A stretch of DNA of 64,000 bases from positions 18,586,241 to 18,650,240 of the forward strand of contig CM049318.1 of NCBI GenBank assembly GCA_026874595.1, written 5' to 3'. Position 1 is the first letter of the stretch. The number at the start of each line of letters is the position of its first letter. Of this stretch, positions 1-9,780 are shown piece after piece. Under the pieces are notes generated by a model. The model did no database searches. It was not told the origin of the DNA and saw nothing but the letters and a program-made list of their open reading frames with translations. Both the position numbers and the translations under genes were made by a program. Source of the stretch: Sipunculus nudus. Taxonomy: Eukaryota; Annelida; Sipuncula; Golfingiida; Sipunculidae.

Positions 1-270
1 TAAGTTTTGAGACACATTCCTTTCTTATAAATGCTTTCTCTTCTCTCTATATATAAATAGTTTGATATACTCGGAGACACATGGTATTGTGAGGACTTTT
101 CCTTCTGTAATGTTTATAAGATCTATACACGTCTGATCGTGTAAAGGAATTATATTGATCAGCATTTGGTACATATGTATCTGAAGGAGAAAAGACAGCG
201 TGATAAAAATAATAATCGTAAGAGCGTGATTGTTATAGGTCTCTTGAGTACAAAACTAAGCATAAAATAC

Positions 271-272
<2 letters not shown>

Positions 273-333
<61 letters not shown>
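273..333. repeat. (TA)n microsatellite in P450 intron
   Basis: About 30 uninterrupted TA units in the intron before the P450 terminal exon. Long YIYIYI open frames across it are low-complexity artefacts. Confidence 0.95.
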
Positions 334-334
<1 letters not shown>

Positions 335-476
335 TGATTAATGTAGGCTACGGTAAAAATAAAATCATGACCGTCAGCTGAGCTCCATGACCGACCGTAT
401 GGTCGATTGAGATTATATAAAGAATGCAACAATTTTTCTGTAAGTCGTGTTATTATGGATAATTTATGTATAACAG

Positions 477-667
477 GAACTAGGTCATGCCTTGGAGAAC
501 CTTTGGTGAAGAGTGTGGCCTTCCTTTTAATCGCCAATTTGTTGCATGAATTCCGCTTCTCCTTTTCGACCCCGGAAGCTCCGCCATCTTTGAAGAAGAG
601 TGAAAAGACCAAGTTCTTTGCTTGTCCAGAGCCGTATCTGGTCACAATTCAACCGAAGGGACAATGA
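477..667 (+). CDS. Cytochrome P450, terminal exon (partial gene)
   Basis: Terminal exon of a cytochrome P450 monooxygenase, a haem-thiolate enzyme normally anchored in the ER. The exon opens after an acceptor ending AACAG at 472-476 in phase 1, and its first residues GTRSCLGE are the end of the haem-ligand signature, with the cysteine as axial iron ligand. It continues with the usual C-terminal region: an L-helix (KSVAFLLIANLLHEFRF), a PxL stretch and a PEPYLVTIQP ending, then a TGA stop at 665-667. An intron just before the GxRxCxG signature is typical of CYP2-type genes, so a clan-2 P450 is likely. The rest of the gene lies before the window. The upstream intron contains a (TA)n tract at 273-333. 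Family is inferred from these motifs only. Confidence 0.85.
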
Positions 668-992
668 ATGGTCTTAATAGAAGGGTAATGATAAGCCTTA
701 TAACAATCAGGTTTGTAATTAAAAATATAGGATTTAGAATTGTAATATAGAATTGTCATCAAGATTTGTCAATTTTGTTGAGTTCCATAATATCAAATTT
801 TCTTAGGGATAGGATGCTATATGTATATATATATATACATTGGAACCTCTCCATCGGGCACCCCTGTACTATAAGGGCATCTCCTAATTACCGCCACTTT
901 CGGGAAGTTCCTTGAAAGTAGATCCCGAAATGTATAACCTCCCTACCCGGTCCCAACAGCGTTGTTAACTTGGAGGCTCTGCTTTCCCCCCC

Positions 993-1064
<72 letters not shown>
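993..1064. repeat. Compound microsatellite (CT)n(TA)n
   Basis: A CT tract at about 993-1035 passes directly into a TA tract at about 1036-1064. The same compound architecture recurs at 1,459-1,526 and 2,729-2,807, there as (TA)n then (GA)n. Confidence 0.95.
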
Positions 1065-1068
<4 letters not shown>

Positions 1069-1307
1069 ATGATTTGCCATATCTTCTTGATAATGCCGTG
1101 TAAGTAGTTATTCAGGAAGGTAGGGCTATGCAAAGAAACCTACAGTACATTTTAACTAGCGAACTGGTTTCTTATTTTAATTTATTCCTATTTCAGGTTT
1201 TCTCTTCATTCAAGTTCTATCAAATTTGAGATAATTGTGTTGTAGAAATAAACTGTATATTAGCTGTTATATGCTGCTACGGTCATTGTTTTTGTAATCA
1301 AGGTCCT

Positions 1308-1308
<1 letters not shown>

Positions 1309-1348
<40 letters not shown>

Positions 1349-1358
1349 TATAATAATG

Positions 1359-1403
<45 letters not shown>

Positions 1404-1454
1404 GAAACACATGATATGTAAAATTGGCGTTATATTGGTGTTTATGACACTCGC

Positions 1455-1526
<72 letters not shown>
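1309..1526. repeat. Microsatellite cluster (AAT)n, (TA)n, (TA)n(GA)n
   Basis: An AAT tract at about 1309-1350, a TA tract at about 1359-1400, and a compound TA/GA tract at 1459-1526, separated by about 60 bp of unique sequence. Confidence 0.95.
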
Positions 1527-1527
<1 letters not shown>

Positions 1528-2728
1528 ACATTGACGGTTCACGACGACGGTGCCGATACAGGTCTGTATCTCGGCATAGGGGACGAGAATGTTATACAAC
1601 CACGGCACCGTAATTTATCAACATTGTTTTTATCATCAATACTGGGTTATCTGCGTTGTGGGGCACGTTGTATGACCTTATACGTATTTGTTGTAACGAT
1701 TGTGACAAGAAATAACAAGGTAACCAGGCGCACAATCCTTGATAATACATAATTTTTTAATTCATTTGTATGTCAACATAAATTGAAAAAGTGATATAGT
1801 GCAAACGGCAAACTTCGATAACAAACATTACTGTCCTTACCATGATAAGGCCATGAATGACCTCAAAGGGAAATAATGTGTATGCTTGGAATATATACTG
1901 GAACAACCACGCTGGAGATTTTTGCTGTCAGCTCGTTTATAACATTACGTCATACACCGTACCGGTAGTCTTGAGTGTCCTGGAAGTACTGCGTTTCAGG
2001 TGGCGGAATAAAGGGGAGGATTACTTTTATGGTGCCCCGAAAATAAGTTTAAAAAGTGTGAAACGAAGTTCATTGCTAGGTTGATTTGATTAGGACGGAG
2101 GATGCCGAATGTCAGCAATGCGATGTGTATTGGATAACTACAACTTTAGTCCTGTAAAATAATTGTGTTATGCTGTGCAAAATACGATATTGAAACGTTG
2201 ATTATAAATAATAAAAATAGTTCGCGAGATCGAAGAAAACTCCTTATTGATATTATATTTTCTTTTAATTTACAAAAAATGCGTGGCTTTAGTCACCCAT
2301 GTAAATCAAGAGGAGGTGGTATTTCAGACCAGCATGGAACCTTGCTTTAAGTACAGCCAGGGGCCGCCCCATGCAACCTTAATCGCCCCTGCTGAGTCCA
2401 ATTACTTGGGGTTGGAACCGGAAGTGGAAGAACTTACAACAGGGACCCTGTGTGGTTCGCCTAAATATAGTCGCGGCATGCAATATAATACGGCGAGAAA
2501 GTAATATGGCGACGTTATTCCATTATCTATCGGGGGCCAGTGAACTATATTGAAACGTTTGCTTTTGAAAAATGGAGGCGGTTACCTCTTCCGAGAAAAT
2601 CTTAAACAAAGCTATAAAGTAATATGTTCATTCACCATGTGTTAAACAATAGAATGCAGGAATTATCACAGGATATGCACTGACTAAGGAATGTGTCCAA
2701 AAGTGGACAACCGAGGGGTCAACATTAA

Positions 2729-2739
2729 GTATATATATA

Positions 2740-2807
<68 letters not shown>
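2729..2807. repeat. Compound microsatellite (TA)n(GA)n
   Basis: TA dinucleotides at 2,729-2,771 run into GA dinucleotides to 2,807, the same arrangement as at 1,459-1,526. Confidence 0.95.
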
Positions 2808-2811
<4 letters not shown>

Positions 2812-4009
2812 AGCTAAAGTTTGGGACGCTCAAGCCAAAGTTTTGAAAAGTCCCATGTGATTTTGGAGCATCCAAAATGGAAGATCTGTATCTCATTTAA
2901 AGGGTGATCAAAGATTGAATAGTTTTACCGTTTAACATCGTAATCCAACCGTTGCATGATAATCCGATTGCAGTGAATTATAAAGTTCATTTGTCAAGGC
3001 AGGTTTTAAACAATTTGTGGGCCAGTTCGACTTGGTCAGGCAGTAATAATCAGTATAACTGCTACCAGACCAGCTATGACCCTCCCCGTCCCGCAACGAG
3101 AATTTTTTCCAAATTGCCCCTTGTTTAATAAAAATACTCATATCCCAGAATTGAATAATCTGTGTAAATCCAGAGACAGTCAATGAATCACATCAACACA
3201 TGATAGTTGTATATCTGAATATAAACACATTTGTACAAAATGTAAGAATATTTCATTTATCTTATTATGATTCTTAATAATCGAAAATTAATGAATTTGT
3301 AGCAATTTATCAAGTCAGAAGATATTTCCCTTGTACAAAAAGGCTGCAATTTAAATATCTATACAAAAGTGCATGTTGATTCAGGGGCGGATCCAAGAAT
3401 TTGGAAGAGGGGGGGGTCTTACCCAGGACGACTTACGTAAAAGCCTGAAAAAAGGTCCCCACGTCTAGAAAAGAGCAGGGATCCGGCCCCTCAAAATTGG
3501 CCAGGATATAAATGTAATGAAAGGTCGTAGACATAGGCCATTGAAATAGTTTGATAATTGTTTCATGGCAGATTACATGGATGTTTTTATGTGATACGGA
3601 CTAAATGGTTCAAATAACATTTGTTATGCAGATAGAATTTGTTTTCTTGGATTATGATGAAGTTTGCACCAATTAGAAGAGGTTTGTTTCGAGTGTATAC
3701 TATAATAGACCTCTTGCGGAAGAGTGTGTCAGGGCTTTCAACGGGAAGAACACTTTAAGAGTCTGGAACGCTCATGCATACATTTTAGGGAGTCCCATAT
3801 GAAACGATGAAGTTCGTATTTTATGTAATTATTATATCATTATATGATTAGCAATCGCGTCATTATATGAACATATGCTTATAGCGAAATTTAAATCTCA
3901 GCTATAAGTGCTTATACCACTGCCAGGTTCGTTTGAGGGAGCCCGTAATGGCCTATGACTGCTACAGGGTCCTAAAGCCAGTGTTCTTGCGTCCTACATG
4001 ACGCTTGAA

Positions 4010-4090
4010 CCCTTTAAACCGAGCGTCCGTATGATATTTCGAGCGTCAGCGATGCTTACCCCCGCGTTCCTGAAAGCCCTAGTGTGTGTA
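4010..4090 (-). repeat. Dispersed repeat, copy 1
   Basis: Read on the minus strand, this stretch matches 40,553-40,640 on the plus strand. Both contain AGGGCTTT, then GGAACGCGGG, then a GACGCTCG-like block. The two lie 36 kb apart in opposite orientation. Element class not recognised. Confidence 0.6.
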
Positions 4091-4645
4091 TAGTACAGGT
4101 GGCGCTGAAGCGTATACAGTGTGTCCAATGGTTTTTTTTTTTTTTTTGTTTTTGAATAAGATTTTTTTAGTAGATAAAATACTTTAACGTCTTATCAAAG
4201 TTATAGTCTGCGCATGCGCTAGCTGAAAGACGGAATATTTCTCGCTGGAGGTCTTAGTCGCTTTTAAAGTAAGTTTTGAGGACTTTACGTTTTTAAACCG
4301 TGTGTCAGCCGTGAAAGCACATTATTGTTGTTATCCTGGTCTATATTACTTTTAGTATTTTAATCATTTATAGAACTGTTGGACATTTCAAATACTCGCC
4401 AAGAGGAATCACCCGTTTATCGCTCATACAGTGTTGTTAGCAACGTTGAAGACGTCACTAAGAGCCTTTGGAAATCCCCTCTATGGCATTCTGAAAGGCC
4501 ACTTTTGTTTCACTTTGGGCCAAGGGCCCTGCGAGGGGCGCATTGGTCACGCTCTGATTACTGTTGAAATAAACAGAAGTTTGGACGAACTGTGACTGTC
4601 TATGAACATTTATAACGCATGATTTGATATGACATTGTTCTGCTG

Positions 4646-6298
4646 ATGGTAAAATATAGCAAAATGGGTGATTCTGGAAGCGGTCGATTTAGGAAAGCAT
4701 ACTACGCAGTAGCAGTTGGGAGGAAGACTGGTATTTTCTCCGATTGGTCGCTCTGTAATGAACAGGTGGATAAGTTCAGTGGGGTCACTTGTTCAGGGTT
4801 TGACACTATTGAAGAATGTGAACAGTTTTTACTGTCAAGACCTGATATCTTCCCCAGCTCAGATTCCATCCTGATACATCAGAACGGCACAACTATTCCA
4901 CTTACTGTGTACATGCAACGGAGTGATACCTCTGCAAATATATCAGGGGGGAATGTCAGCACATCTCAAGTATCAGTTTTTGAAAGGTTGACAGCAATAA
5001 CCGACCCTGATACATTTATTCATGTGTACTGTGAAAATCTCGCTCAGATCTACGAATTTGACAAGGGCGAAATAACTGACTTTTTACAAGCAGCTGGGAC
5101 AGGAGATCAGTCCAAGAAAGACAAACTTATGAAGCTTAGGCTTCGTCTGTATGAGAAACTGTGTGAGACTCTACCCATACACATCAGCTCAGTGATGTAT
5201 AACAGACTGAAACTTCATACCATATCGGAAGACATCTATATCATTGGTTATTCTGTTGTTAATAAGCTGAATGATAAACGTTTGTCCAAGGTCCTAAAAA
5301 CAAGTAGTACACAAAGCAGTCTTGATACTGCAATAGATGAATCCACACAGTTTATCGAGTCTACGGACTTGATAGAAACGTGCATAGTATTGAGAGACAC
5401 AGTTACTGGTCTCAGCACTGTAGTGGCTAATCTTACAGAAGAGGTATCAACACTAAAGGATAAAATTGCTCTACTTGAACTACGTATTTGTTCTGTTGCA
5501 CAAGGTCCCTCAGTGTTACAATCTTGTGATGATGTGATACCTGCTGATGATACGCATGATAACACAGAGGATGCACAGGTCACAGTCCAGCCTGCTCTAT
5601 CGCAGCCGTTAGCAATATCTCCTGTTTCAACAGGGTCTCAGCAACCTGAGACGGAAACAGCAGTAAACGGCAGTACGAATGCAGATCAAGATGATAACGC
5701 AGGTACAGCAACAGCACTCACAGAGGTCAACGGAGATGAAGGATTTCGTCTTCCTGAAAGACAAAGACGTCAGATCAGACGCGGCTATAAAGTGCTGGCA
5801 GCCAATCGATCAGAGATCTGCGGTACCTCAAGTGGAACCTTTCAAATAGCTGCAGCAACGGAGAACGCCTCACACCGACTGCACCATATTTACGTTGGCA
5901 AGCTTTATTATGGAACATCCTTGAGTGATCTGAGAAGTCATCTGCAAAACATTGGCATATCGCATGTGTCTGATATCCTGCAACTGCCATGCAAAATCAC
6001 TGACCAAACGTCGTTCTGTGTTACAGTCGAATCTGACAGAGATGAAAATTTAATTTTTGATCCTAATAATTGGCCCACTGGGGTACGGATCCGTCCATAT
6101 AGGGAAAGAGCAGGAACACGAACCCTGCATAGTTTGGGTGAGCGTGACCCAGAAAATAGGGCGTCATACACTCCAAGGCCTCGAACAAACCAGTGGCGAC
6201 CTCCTAGAGGACGTACATACCAACCGCATGACCACCGATCGCGAATGTCACGCCAGTCAAGTTATATTCGGCAACCATCACCGTATCAACGTGGATAG
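4646..6298 (+). CDS. LINE ORF1 protein with RNase H1-type hybrid-binding domain
   Basis: A 550-residue ORF1. Residues about 18-62 match the RNase H1 N-terminal hybrid-binding (Cauli_VI) fold: YYAVAVGRKTGI, then W34, V41, SG at 45-46 and F52. This domain binds RNA/DNA hybrids in RNase H1. Then come a helical region (about 118-225), a coiled-coil-like segment (about 245-285), an acidic linker with many T, D and Q residues, and from about 413 an RRM-like block (HIYVGKLYYG through FDPNNWPTGVRIRPY) typical of LINE ORF1 proteins. The tail is basic and rich in R, Q, S and P. ATG 4,646 was chosen; an in-frame ATG at 4,664 also precedes the domain. It presumably coats LINE RNA as a nucleoprotein. A TAG at 6,296-6,298 interrupts a frame that continues for 79 codons. 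Confidence 0.8.
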   Translation: MVKYSKMGDSGSGRFRKAYYAVAVGRKTGIFSDWSLCNEQVDKFSGVTCSGFDTIEECEQFLLSRPDIFPSSDSILIHQNGTTIPLTVYMQRSDTSANISGGNVSTSQVSVFERLTAITDPDTFIHVYCENLAQIYEFDKGEITDFLQAAGTGDQSKKDKLMKLRLRLYEKLCETLPIHISSVMYNRLKLHTISEDIYIIGYSVVNKLNDKRLSKVLKTSSTQSSLDTAIDESTQFIESTDLIETCIVLRDTVTGLSTVVANLTEEVSTLKDKIALLELRICSVAQGPSVLQSCDDVIPADDTHDNTEDAQVTVQPALSQPLAISPVSTGSQQPETETAVNGSTNADQDDNAGTATALTEVNGDEGFRLPERQRRQIRRGYKVLAANRSEICGTSSGTFQIAAATENASHRLHHIYVGKLYYGTSLSDLRSHLQNIGISHVSDILQLPCKITDQTSFCVTVESDRDENLIFDPNNWPTGVRIRPYRERAGTRTLHSLGERDPENRASYTPRPRTNQWRPPRGRTYQPHDHRSRMSRQSSYIRQPSPYQRG

Positions 6299-6538
6299 CA
6301 AGTGAACCACGGTGAAGAACGTCATCACCAGCGCACGCGCGAGATATCTCGGGTTAATGAAAATCCTCATCATCAACAACGAAGACCTTCTTATCGCGAT
6401 GAGCATCGCCTTCGCCAAATTGATAGCGTCCCATATCCACAATATAGAGATCGGCCCAGTGGCTCCATATGGAACAATGAGGCTTCTCGCAGGGGGCAAC
6501 AGGCATCACGCACATCATTTTATTATAGCAACTACTGA
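6299..6538 (+). other. In-frame continuation of LINE ORF1 beyond its TAG stop
   Basis: The ORF1 frame stays open for 79 codons after the TAG at 6,296-6,298 and ends at TGA 6,536-6,538. The extension has the same R/H/Q/S/Y-rich composition as the ORF1 tail, so it looks like the original C-terminus cut off by a nonsense mutation, or a readthrough product. It ends 46 nt before ORF2. Overlapping open frames in other phases are shadows. Confidence 0.6.
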
Positions 6539-6584
6539 CTTTGTGAAATTCTTTGTACTGATGTGTAGAACTCATAAATAATTT

Positions 6585-8726
6585 ATGTCACAAGAAATTA
6601 ATTATAGCAGTGTTAATTTTAATATATGTTCTTTTAACTGCCAAAACATGAAATCCTCTTATGGACTTATAGAGAGTCTACTTAAGGGAACATGTGACTT
6701 GCTGTTTCTGTGCGAACACTGGCTCAGTCCAAATGAACTAGCATCATATAAACAAACATATTGCATTGAGCATCTTTGGACACATATGAAATCCAGTATT
6801 GATGTAGAAAGACCTTTGATTGGACGTCCATACGGAGGTATCGGGTTCATTGCCAAGAAGCATGAACACATTGTGTATAAACCTATTATAGTTAATTCTG
6901 ATAGAGTCACAGGAGTACAGATTGTGTCTGGGAACAAAACTATATTAACTGTATTTGGTGTTTATATGCCTTACTATAATGGCTGCACTGACCAGATTGA
7001 GCTGTACAATGAAACTCTTGACATCTTACAGTCAGCCATTGATAGCATGGAGCCCTCACCCATAATGATAGTTGGTGATATGAATGCTAACCTGCCACGC
7101 CAGGCTGAATTGTCAAGATATTGGTACAGGTCTCATCCATTTAACATACATAGTTTTATGTTGTATGATTTTTTATGCAATAATGATTTCAAAGTTGCAA
7201 ACTTCTGTTTCAATCAAGATGTATCTTACACATATCTAAACGGGAGACATCGATCATATGTTGACCACGTGTTTTATTCTAGTTTCTTGGACGATCTAAT
7301 CAGTAATTGCTCAATATTGTCAAATATGCCAACCAATGTTAGTGATCACCTTCCCCTGAACACGACTGTTTCACTGCCTGTATCTGCTACTAAGAAATGT
7401 AATGTGTACAATCATACTCTGCAATACCCCGGACTAAATTGGTCGAATACTAAAGTATGTGATTCTTATCACCGTTATATTAAGGAAACTGCTAGCCTAT
7501 TACCCGCAGTAAACCTGAATAACGTGAAATCCAGAGATGAGGCTTATTCTGTGGTTAATACAATGTGTGATGACATGAATAAGACGATGCATGATGCCTG
7601 TACTAAGGTCATAAATGATAAACATTCTAGGTACAAGGGTCGGTTTAAGCCAAATAGCTGGTGGAATCATGACTGCTTGATTACACGTGATAAACAACGC
7701 TTCTGGTATGGTATATGGAAATCATGCGGTAGGCCACGCGAGGGCCATGTATATGCATGTTATAGAGCAGCTAAGAATATGTATCGTTCAGCCTGTAACC
7801 AAGCTATGAATAATCATATGAACAAATTATCGATGAAGTTAAATAATCTGTATACGAGTAGAAATATGAAGAAATTTTGGAATTTGATAAGGCGGACAAA
7901 AATGGAACAAGCCTCGTATGATAACATTGATATATCTAAATTGACGGAGCATTATACTGAAAAGTTCGCCGATTCTGATGTTTATAATCCTGTAATGTTG
8001 AATGCTCACACTGACGTTAAAGCAAAATATGACCATCTTACTTCTTTCATTTGCACTGAAAAAGTTATAACTGAATCTATGATTATTAGTTATATTAAAA
8101 AACTTAAATCTGGATGCTCGCCAGGTATGGATGGTATTGTATCTGAACATTTTAAGCATGCTATTCAATCTAGGATTATTAATTATCTTAGTACAATGTT
8201 TACTCTGTGTATCAGATATGGCGTTGTGCCAGGTTGTTTTTATCAAGGGTTACTGGTACCTTTACTTAAAAAAACAACTCTAGATCCTACTATACCAAGA
8301 AATTATCGACCTATTACAATCTCATGTACGATATCAAAAATAATGGAATTATATATACTGGATGTATCAGATCTCCATGAATTTAGTGATTTGCAATTCG
8401 GATTTGTTGCAGGGAGAGGTACGAATATGGCCTCTTCCCTAGCTAATGATGTCATAACGTATTGTTCCAAGCGTGGTTCTCCCGTCTATACATGTTCATT
8501 AGATGCAGAGGGTGCCTTTGATGCTGTACCACATGCTATTTTGTTTAAGAAAGCTATGAATGTTATACCTGATCACTGCTGGGTACTGATTGTGAACTGG
8601 TATAAATCAATAACAGTTCAAATTAAATGGGGTTCACAGCTAAGTGAGGCAATAAAAATTACCAAGGGCACACGTCAGGGAGGACTAACCTCCCCTTTCT
8701 CTTTAATTTATTCTATCAAGACTTGA
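6585..8726 (+). CDS. LINE ORF2, endonuclease and N-terminal reverse transcriptase (5' part of frameshifted ORF)
   Basis: This frame encodes the enzyme that nicks target DNA and primes reverse transcription. The endonuclease spans residues about 12-260: N18/N21 in FNCQN, E44 in LCEHW, GDMNAN with D165 and N167, and the terminal SDH at 253-255. A charged linker follows. The reverse transcriptase begins near 505 with SGCSPGMDGI, then NYRPIT, then a first catalytic Asp in LDAEGAFDAV near 638, and TRQGG. The frame then shifts near 8,697 and this frame hits a stop at 8,724-8,726. The YADD motif and the thumb lie in the next frame (8,723-9,643). All visible catalytic residues are intact, so the shift is the main inactivating lesion. 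Confidence 0.88.
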   Translation: MSQEINYSSVNFNICSFNCQNMKSSYGLIESLLKGTCDLLFLCEHWLSPNELASYKQTYCIEHLWTHMKSSIDVERPLIGRPYGGIGFIAKKHEHIVYKPIIVNSDRVTGVQIVSGNKTILTVFGVYMPYYNGCTDQIELYNETLDILQSAIDSMEPSPIMIVGDMNANLPRQAELSRYWYRSHPFNIHSFMLYDFLCNNDFKVANFCFNQDVSYTYLNGRHRSYVDHVFYSSFLDDLISNCSILSNMPTNVSDHLPLNTTVSLPVSATKKCNVYNHTLQYPGLNWSNTKVCDSYHRYIKETASLLPAVNLNNVKSRDEAYSVVNTMCDDMNKTMHDACTKVINDKHSRYKGRFKPNSWWNHDCLITRDKQRFWYGIWKSCGRPREGHVYACYRAAKNMYRSACNQAMNNHMNKLSMKLNNLYTSRNMKKFWNLIRRTKMEQASYDNIDISKLTEHYTEKFADSDVYNPVMLNAHTDVKAKYDHLTSFICTEKVITESMIISYIKKLKSGCSPGMDGIVSEHFKHAIQSRIINYLSTMFTLCIRYGVVPGCFYQGLLVPLLKKTTLDPTIPRNYRPITISCTISKIMELYILDVSDLHEFSDLQFGFVAGRGTNMASSLANDVITYCSKRGSPVYTCSLDAEGAFDAVPHAILFKKAMNVIPDHCWVLIVNWYKSITVQIKWGSQLSEAIKITKGTRQGGLTSPFSLIYSIKT

Positions 8727-9643
8727 TCAACGCATTATCGAATTTTACAGGTGGCATAAAGATTAATAATGTATCTTACAATGTATTCTGTTATGCTGAC
8801 GATCTCATGTTAGCAAGTTTGACTGCCTCTGGTTTACAAAAGATGATTGATTTAGCTGATGCGTATATAACACAACATGGTCTTAGGTTTAATCCACAGA
8901 AAACCTACTGTGTCGTTTTTGGGCAGTGTACACTAGAACCTCACCCTGAATGGGGACTTGATGGTGTTAAGCTGACTGAATGCAAAAGTGTGAGATATCT
9001 TGGTGTTACTTTGTCAAATACTAATCCTAAGGAGCATATTGATGACCGCATAAATGCATGCAGGAGGGCATTTTATTCTCTTCAAGGAGCTGGTTTCTCA
9101 AACTTTATAAGCGATGTTGATTCTTTGTCATATGTGTGGAAAACAGCTATTAGGCCTGTGCTGACATATGGCACCAGTGCCATATATGTCAGTAAACAAT
9201 CTTTAACAAAAATGGAGAAGTTACAGTCACAACTACTAAAGGTTGGTGTTGGTTTACATAAATATTGCAAAAGTTCTCCCATTCTGAAAGGACTGAATGT
9301 ATGTAGGATACAAAAAACAGTTGAATTGAATGGTCTTGATTTAACAAGCGCCATTTTTAGTAATAACTCTCGCGCAAGACCTTTTTATACATATTTACTG
9401 AATATGCATGCTTGTGGCAAACTGAGTGGTCATTCGGATCTCATTGCTAGATCAAAAGAAACGTGTCTGAAATATGGTATAAGTTTTCTCAAATATATTT
9501 TTGATAAGGGGTACAAGCAAAGGGTAAAAAAAGAATTGAAATATGATGTCAGTGATGGAATGTCAGACACCGTCCGGCAGTTATTGGTCAGTCACGCCCC
9601 TTATAATAAATATATCTTAAATATGCTTCTGACACCATTTTAA
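8723..9643 (+). pseudogene. LINE ORF2, C-terminal reverse transcriptase part, after the frameshift
   Basis: Continuation of ORF2 in another frame. It carries the catalytic YADD box at 8,792-8,803 (context FCYADDLML), then RFNPQKTYCVVFG, RYLGVTL and a thumb/C-terminal region ending NMLLTPF. The junction with the upstream frame lies in a pyrimidine-rich stretch near 8,691-8,705, and a one-base deletion there explains the break. No separate start is needed: this is the 3' half of one ORF, not its own gene. No zinc knuckle or RNase H is seen after the RT. Confidence 0.85.
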
Positions 9644-9780
9644 TATATTGGTTTTATGTATAATACGGTATCTTATCTGTGGTTTTACTGTTCTTATTAC
9701 TTTATATTTTATTGTGTTTTATGTTCATGTACTCTTCTTCTGAAGGCATAATAAACTATTACAAATACTATACTGAATAT

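Larger units (their letters stand above)
668..4189. other. Intergenic repeat-rich stretch, no gene seen
   Basis: No convincing coding region. It holds compound microsatellites (listed separately), a dispersed-repeat-like stretch with a G run near 3,380-3,420, and near 4,010-4,090 an inverted copy of a repeat also seen at 40,553-40,640. The short open frames at 1,857-2,084, 2,247-2,504 and 2,932-3,183 show no recognisable domain or splice context. Confidence 0.6.
4190..9780 (+). mobile_element. Non-LTR retrotransposon (LINE), nearly full length, two ORFs
   Basis: An autonomous LINE with a probable 5' UTR (about 4,190-4,645), ORF1 (4,646-6,298, with an in-frame continuation to 6,538), a 46-nt gap, ORF2 (6,585-9,643, one frameshift near 8,697) and a 3' UTR with AATAAA-like sequence near 9,750. 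ORF2 has an apurinic-type endonuclease followed by reverse transcriptase, and no RNase H is seen after it. This plan fits the Jockey/CR1/L2/I group; the clade is not resolved. Low decay (one stop, one frameshift) suggests a recent insertion. No poly(A) tail or target-site duplication was identified, so both ends are approximate. Confidence 0.85.

Noticed and set aside
256-645. Minus-strand 129-codon open frame
   Set aside because: It is antisense to the P450 exon and runs into a (TA)n tract as YIYIYI; a shadow, not a gene.
1260-1752. Open frames with YIYIYI, SLSLSL and RERERE runs
   Set aside because: Translations of TA, CT and GA microsatellites.
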